Shown here piece after piece: positions 59,530-64,000 of a stretch of 64,000 nucleotides of DNA. The stretch is from Polytrichum commune (taxonomy: Eukaryota > Streptophyta > Polytrichopsida > Polytrichales > Polytrichaceae), in contig OX485807.1 in NCBI GenBank assembly GCA_950295325.1, forward strand, positions 49,630,440-49,694,439. Direction: 5' to 3'. Position 1 is the first letter of the stretch. Each line of letters opens with the position of its first letter. The notes beneath the pieces are model-generated. The model was not told where the DNA came from. It ran no database searches and saw only the letters and a program-made list of their open reading frames with translations. The position numbers were made by a program, and so were the translations under genes.

Positions 59530-60420
59530 CTATGTCGTCGCTTCCGGTTCCACATAATCTTCATGTTATCTCTTCTACAAAACACCAAGGTTGCCCAAAA
59601 TCTTGATGAAGAGCCTCCACCGAGAAGGGCTTGATTTCAACTAACTTAATGATCATGACCCAAGCGGTTTTTCATGTACATGATAAGGTTGTCCCAAATG
59701 AGGTATTTGACCTTGGTTTCATGCCATCATACTTGGTTAAAGACCTTGTCGTTCCACTTAGTTTGAATTGTCCAGAGGATGGTCCTCCTAGGAGGTGCCA
59801 AATAGAAATTCACTTGACAAATTTTTGGGGATTTTTTCACCAAAGAGGGCTTGCTTCAATGAGAGTTGTCATAGTTGCCAGTCCCGGACCCCACTAGAGC
59901 TCATGCATAATGAAGGTAGCCCTCCGTCACAATGTCTTAGCTTGAATGCAATCCCGAGTTTTGTGTTTAATCAATCCACTAGTGTTGAGGAGACAAATGA
60001 AACATTGTTCTAAGATGGATGTCGTGGCAATGCGAGTATCCCATTGATTAATTGCCACTACTTTTGTGCCAAATGGACCACATGAAGGCGGTTTCCTTTC
60101 TATAGCAAAGAGGGTCCCAAACATGTGACCAATAGGACATGTAGTTCCAAGGGAGATATCCTTGTCATTTCTCCACCGCTTAGGCTGTCCCCGGAATCAT
60201 GTTAATGATGTAATCACTGCCAAACTTGGTGAAGTGGTCAAGAATTTGATAATCCTCTCCAGCATTCCACATCCCAACTAAACAAGCGTTTTACCATATA
60301 ATAAAAGGGAAAGCTCTTGCTCCTTCTAACCTCTAGTAATGTGAATGTTTTTAACCTCGTGGAAGTGACCAACCATGTTAGCCATGGGATCCTCCATTCG
60401 GTGAGGCATCTAGAGTGGGG
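59530..60420 (-). pseudogene. Reverse-transcriptase C-terminal (zf-RVT-like) remnant
   Basis: On the minus strand: 'KVVAINQWDTRIATTSILEQ', then 'CFICLL' and 'IKHKTRDCIQAK', giving the C-x2-C ... H ... C pattern of the zinc-binding domain that follows plant LINE reverse transcriptases. Further on come 'ATFIMHEL', 'GPGLA' and 'VFNQV*WHETKVKYLIWDNL', also typical of that region. Stops and frame changes show it is dead. The rest of the element was not found. Confidence 0.5.
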
Positions 60421-60684
60421 CCAACCGCGAAGCATTGAACCAAGAAGGGAAGGGGGAAATAATTAGTTGCATACAAGTAGGTGTGAAGTTTGCAAAGCAA
60501 TCCATAAGAAGCGTCGGATTTGCAAACATTTTGTCATACAATATGAAATGTTTTTAATAAGGTGGATATGATTGGAAATATGAATTTGGACAGATGGCAT
60601 GCCTTAGTTAGTCTCTTCCCAATTAAAACTCATGGTCAATGAAAAGCTCCTTGTCTAAGGCAAACATGCCTAACTTTTGATATT

Positions 60685-60995
60685 TTTCTCTCTGCACCCA
60701 CTTTTGGTAAGATATGAAACACACAACTAGTGCGAGCTGACTAGTTAATCCAAGTCATGCCTATAACCATTTGCCTCGTAACTTTTGAAGCTCACATGAA
60801 TACCTTATTCATGATCAAAGTGAAGATTCTCGTACTCATGAAATGGTCATAAAAGTCCCCTTAATTATCTTGACCATTTGGACCTAAAATGGTCACCGCA
60901 TTTTGAACAGGTAGTCCAATCTCTCTTTAAACATATGACTTTTTGATATCTATTCTTGGAGCCACACCCAACTACATACCACTCAAACATACACG
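60685..60995 (-). mobile_element. AAGGTA-family element, copy 3 (ends degraded)
   Basis: The complement of this segment follows the order of the two copies in the RRM gene introns: 'gtttgagtggt.tgtagttggg', 'agagattggactac', 'gagaatcttcactttgat', 'cgcactagttgtgtgtttcatatc' (in two blocks), 'gtgggtgcagagagaaaa'. It is more diverged, and both termini are lost. Confidence 0.65.
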
Positions 60996-61535
60996 TCCAT
61001 ATTATTTCTATGTTGGAATTATGCATGTCTACCTCATACGAAGACGTGATCAACATTTGTCTCTCATTTGCTACACTCGCGTAAATCAAGGCGAAATAGT
61101 GATTGCCCCAAACAAGCCGACATCCACAAATTGGGTAGCCGTCACTTTAGAGGTTACAAGGTAACTTATTCTTGGGATGCGAGATCTTACTAGAAGTGGG
61201 ATTCCAACCGGGCCGGCCCCCATGGGCCCACTCAAATTCTTTCACGGGGTGATCGGTATATAGTACTACAAGTTTCCTACATGCTCAAAGATTCATCCAC
61301 TTGTCATCATATAATAGTACTCATCGGAGAATATGTCACTTCACTTGTACTTTTGAAATACTACACAAACACTTTATCATATACGTATGTATGGACGTGA
61401 ATATTATTCCCTTTGCCATGGCGAGTGGGATCCGGCTAGATGCCCAAAGCATGTGCTCGACAAAGCAAAGCACGTTGTGACTCCATCATTGCATGATGCA
61501 TCCCACAACTTATAAGTAAGGGTGGGTTAGTGGTT
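60996..61535. other. Interval with no recognised gene
   Basis: Short unsupported frames only. Confidence 0.35.
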
Positions 61536-61745
61536 GGGGAGATTTTTGGGCATAATCGGTCGAGATCCTAGTGTTTGCAAGTCCAACCGGTTACATGTTG
61601 ACATCCTTCGGTTTTTCTTTATTAAATTGGGGTATATTTTATAAATTCCTCTAAAATGATCGGTAATTTTCTTGCAGTCTCGAATTTCAACCGGTTGTTT
61701 CTCAAACTCAACCGGTTCATTTGTAACTAATTGCCGGTTCTCCCC
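61536..61745 (+). mobile_element. GGGGAGA-family MITE, copy 3
   Basis: 210 bp. It begins GGGGAGATTTTTGGGC and ends GGTTCTCCCC, so the strict TIR is only GGGGAGA. It has four CCGGTT motifs. It ends 23 bp before the AGGGCCACTTCACAC-family element at 61769. Confidence 0.8.
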
Positions 61746-61768
61746 GATCATTGGGGTGGGTATATGTT

Positions 61769-62265
61769 AGGGTCTAAGGGTTGAGATTGAGGGCTTGTGA
61801 CCTCTACACTTCAAGCACTCTCATTGTTGGAAAAGGTGGAGTCGGTCCAAGTTCGCTTCACGCTACGCTTGAGGGACCAACGGAGCATGTGACTGCAAGA
61901 TGGATGTAAAGATTACATGGATTCCTACATGGCATCGAATGAATCGTGTTTCATGGACACTTGGACTATAATTAAAAACCACCTCTTGGAGGTAGGCCTA
62001 ACACAAAACCGAGAGACCATGGCACTCCGAACGCTCACAACCGTTGATTTATTCTATTTTATCATGTGTGAGGACCCCGTGAATATAAATTCATTGGAAT
62101 AGCATTTGGTTGAGGGCCCGGTCACATATGACTTCACACTACACTTGAGGGTCCGTGACCACACTACATGATTTTGAAGGTGTCTTGGGACAACCTTTGG
62201 ACACTTTCTTTTGGGCTCTCACAGTTTCATGGTCACGGCTCTTGGCTTGTTTGTGAAGTGGCCCT
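61769..62265 (+). mobile_element. MITE, AGGGCCACTTCACAC family, copy 3
   Basis: 497 bp. The right end is intact apart from one or two changes (GAAGTGGCCCT). The left TIR is rearranged: AGGGTC, then eight unrelated bases, then GAGATTGAGGGC. The interior is collinear with copies 1 and 2. Confidence 0.8.
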
Positions 62266-64000
62266 AAGACCAAAGAAACTCCAAAATTGAGTGACCCAAT
62301 TGGTCAAGAGCAAAATATTGGATCCAAGGAGTTCACACTATGGACTTGGCCCAAGACATGAAAAAAATGATGCGGTGCTAATGTGGCATCACTTTCTTGT
62401 TAGATCTCGAAGGTCCCCACTAAAGAAAATATTCATCCCGATTTGTGAAACTAATCTTCAAGCTTGGGTCACTCCAATCTTGAGTCCTAAAGTAAAGTCC
62501 ATGAAGGAGTATTGTGGATCCCTAGTTTCTTGGGCCCAAACTTTAAAGTAAACCCACCTTAAGAAACATATTCCACTTTTTGAAACACTAATGGACAATG
62601 CCTTCTTCAAATGTAACGACTGCATTCACTCTCAAATTAAAACCTAACGATTGATGTTCATGAGATGTACTCGGGGGGGGGGGGGGGGTAGTCATTGGTT
62701 GGAGTAGCAATATACGTGCGAACAAATGATAGGGTATTTTAAAAACATGAGGGCTAAAAATTATAAATGGACTTAAGAGTAATATAGGGTATCAAAAATG
62801 GCATTGGACATCTTTAAAGTACTATAGGGTATGGAATAATAGGTAATTTGGAATTATAAGTAATGCAAGCCATTTTTCTATTAACCCAAAGTAGAAATTT
62901 ACATAATGATAGCATGTGAAAAAAAAAAAGAGAATTGAAAGTAATACCCCCCTATAAAATAGTGGTTGTTCGCACCTATATCCTTAACTTTTTAACACAC
63001 TGCCCCCCCCCCCCCGAGGAGATGTATAACTACAACCAACACTATGTACCAAATGTGTACCAACGTCATACATATGAGGGCTTTGAATATACAACAATGG
63101 TAAATAATGTCAATTTTAGGTTATATCTTGATTATGGGTATGTGTCCCTTACTGTGCATCCTATGTCACAATTCATGATAGGTGCAATCACTTTATAGGA
63201 AGGACAGAATGTGATGGACAATGACATTACGTGACTCGTAAGAAATTGATCTATGCTACACTAAAGGACAACGTCATGTAGAATGATTGGGGGAAAATTG
63301 GTTCATTACAATCATCCATTGCAACTTAAGCATTGCAAACTTGTGGCAAGGAAGCATTCTTCTTGTCAACCACATGGTTTTTGGTTGCCATTCGTCCAAA
63401 CACTACAACCAAAAAACCTCTTATTGACAACCAAATTTATTTGTTTATGTATTTTCTCGCTATGAGTTGCAATCACCATGTTGCAACATGTGATTGTATG
63501 GACAAGTTTTCTTCTAGTGAATGTTTTAGCTCCATTCATTCCTAATAAACTAAAATCTACGAATGGTGTTCATAAAATGAGTATCCAAAACCAACATTGA
63601 ATGCAAACTCAACACTATGTACCCAATAATGTACCAATGTCATATATACAAGGACTTCGAATATACGAAAGTGGTACGTACTATTGCTTTTAGGTTATGT
63701 GTTGGTTCTAGGGTCGCCTCTCTTACTATGGATGTTAAGTTGCGGTTCATGATAGGCGCACTAAGCTTTAGTGGCCGGATGGAACGGGTCGGACAACGTA
63801 CCAACCTACTAGCTAGGTCTTTGTACACCTTGTGGGGGATGGAATCATAAGGATGGATGAATGGATCTATGGATAGATGGATGATGTTGGTTTCTATCCC
63901 ATATCCATGTTTGTCATCATTTTCAATTCACTTGATATTTGTTGGTTCTATCCCATAGTCCCAAACTTGAGATTTAGGTCTTTTGGGGACTCACTTTGAG
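62266..64000. other. Right end of the window, no recognised gene
   Basis: It contains a 16-bp G run at 62673-62688 and a 14-bp C run at 63003-63016, plus the diverged duplication at 63030-63195 and 63606-63790. Short frames only. Confidence 0.4.
63030..63790 (+). repeat. Diverged duplication with similar predicted peptides
   Basis: 63030-63195 and 63606-63790 share 'caacactatgtacc', 'tgtaccaa.gtcatata' and 'ttcatgataggtgca'. Their predicted peptides also align ('YEGFEYTTMV' with 'YKDFEYTKVV'; 'QFMIGAITL' with 'RFMIGALSF'). This suggests a duplicated piece of an unidentified, probably transposon-derived, coding sequence. Confidence 0.5.

Overview
The window looks like nuclear DNA of a land plant with a large, repeat-rich, AT-rich genome. 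The evidence is GT-AG introns, an AGL62-like (M-alpha) type I MADS-box gene, a plant-type mTERF gene, an organelle-targeted RRM gene and many plant-type transposons. The mix of LINE, pogo and DUF7869-type repeats suggests a seed-free plant (fern, lycophyte or bryophyte), but that is an inference and no species is claimed.

Genes are confined mainly to the first 17 kb. An intronless mTERF-domain gene (1015-2490, +) is followed by a tandem duplication that copies its stop codon and 3' flank. A MADS-box gene (6046 to 4483, -) has a single intron that is, to the base, a miniature LTR retrotransposon plus one copy of its target-site duplication; splicing rebuilds the uninterrupted coding sequence. 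Upstream of it lies a degenerate array of at least six copies of a 0.3-0.45 kb unit. Divergent from it is a six-coding-exon gene (11232-17191, +; 5' leader exon near 9.57-9.74 kb) encoding about 662 residues: a transit-peptide-like start, a plant-specific N-terminal domain and three RRMs. All its exon phases close. Two of its introns carry the same MITE family.

From 18 to 30 kb there are decayed LINEs in both orientations. The plus-strand LINE (about 21.5-26.7 kb) has an ORF1, a 2A-like peptide at the start of ORF2 (DIESNPG followed by Leu instead of Pro), an endonuclease split by a 257-bp MITE, and an RNase H; the reverse transcriptase is missing. A minus-strand DUF7869-type transposon protein relic follows at 27.2-29.1 kb.

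At 31.1-35.9 kb is a broken, intron-containing gene that appears to combine a ParB-like 'GNHR' segment with a beta-class (N6-adenine/N4-cytosine) DNA methyltransferase of bacterial type. This is the least expected coding content in the window.

From 36 to 64 kb the DNA is almost entirely transposon-derived: two pogo/Tigger (CENP-B-like) deletion derivatives, several MITE families present two to four times, two 1.1-1.5 kb TIR elements with a conserved internal hairpin, LINE fragments, and unusually many long G or C homopolymers. One small secreted Ser/Thr/Pro-rich protein gene (58252 to 58001, -) may be real.
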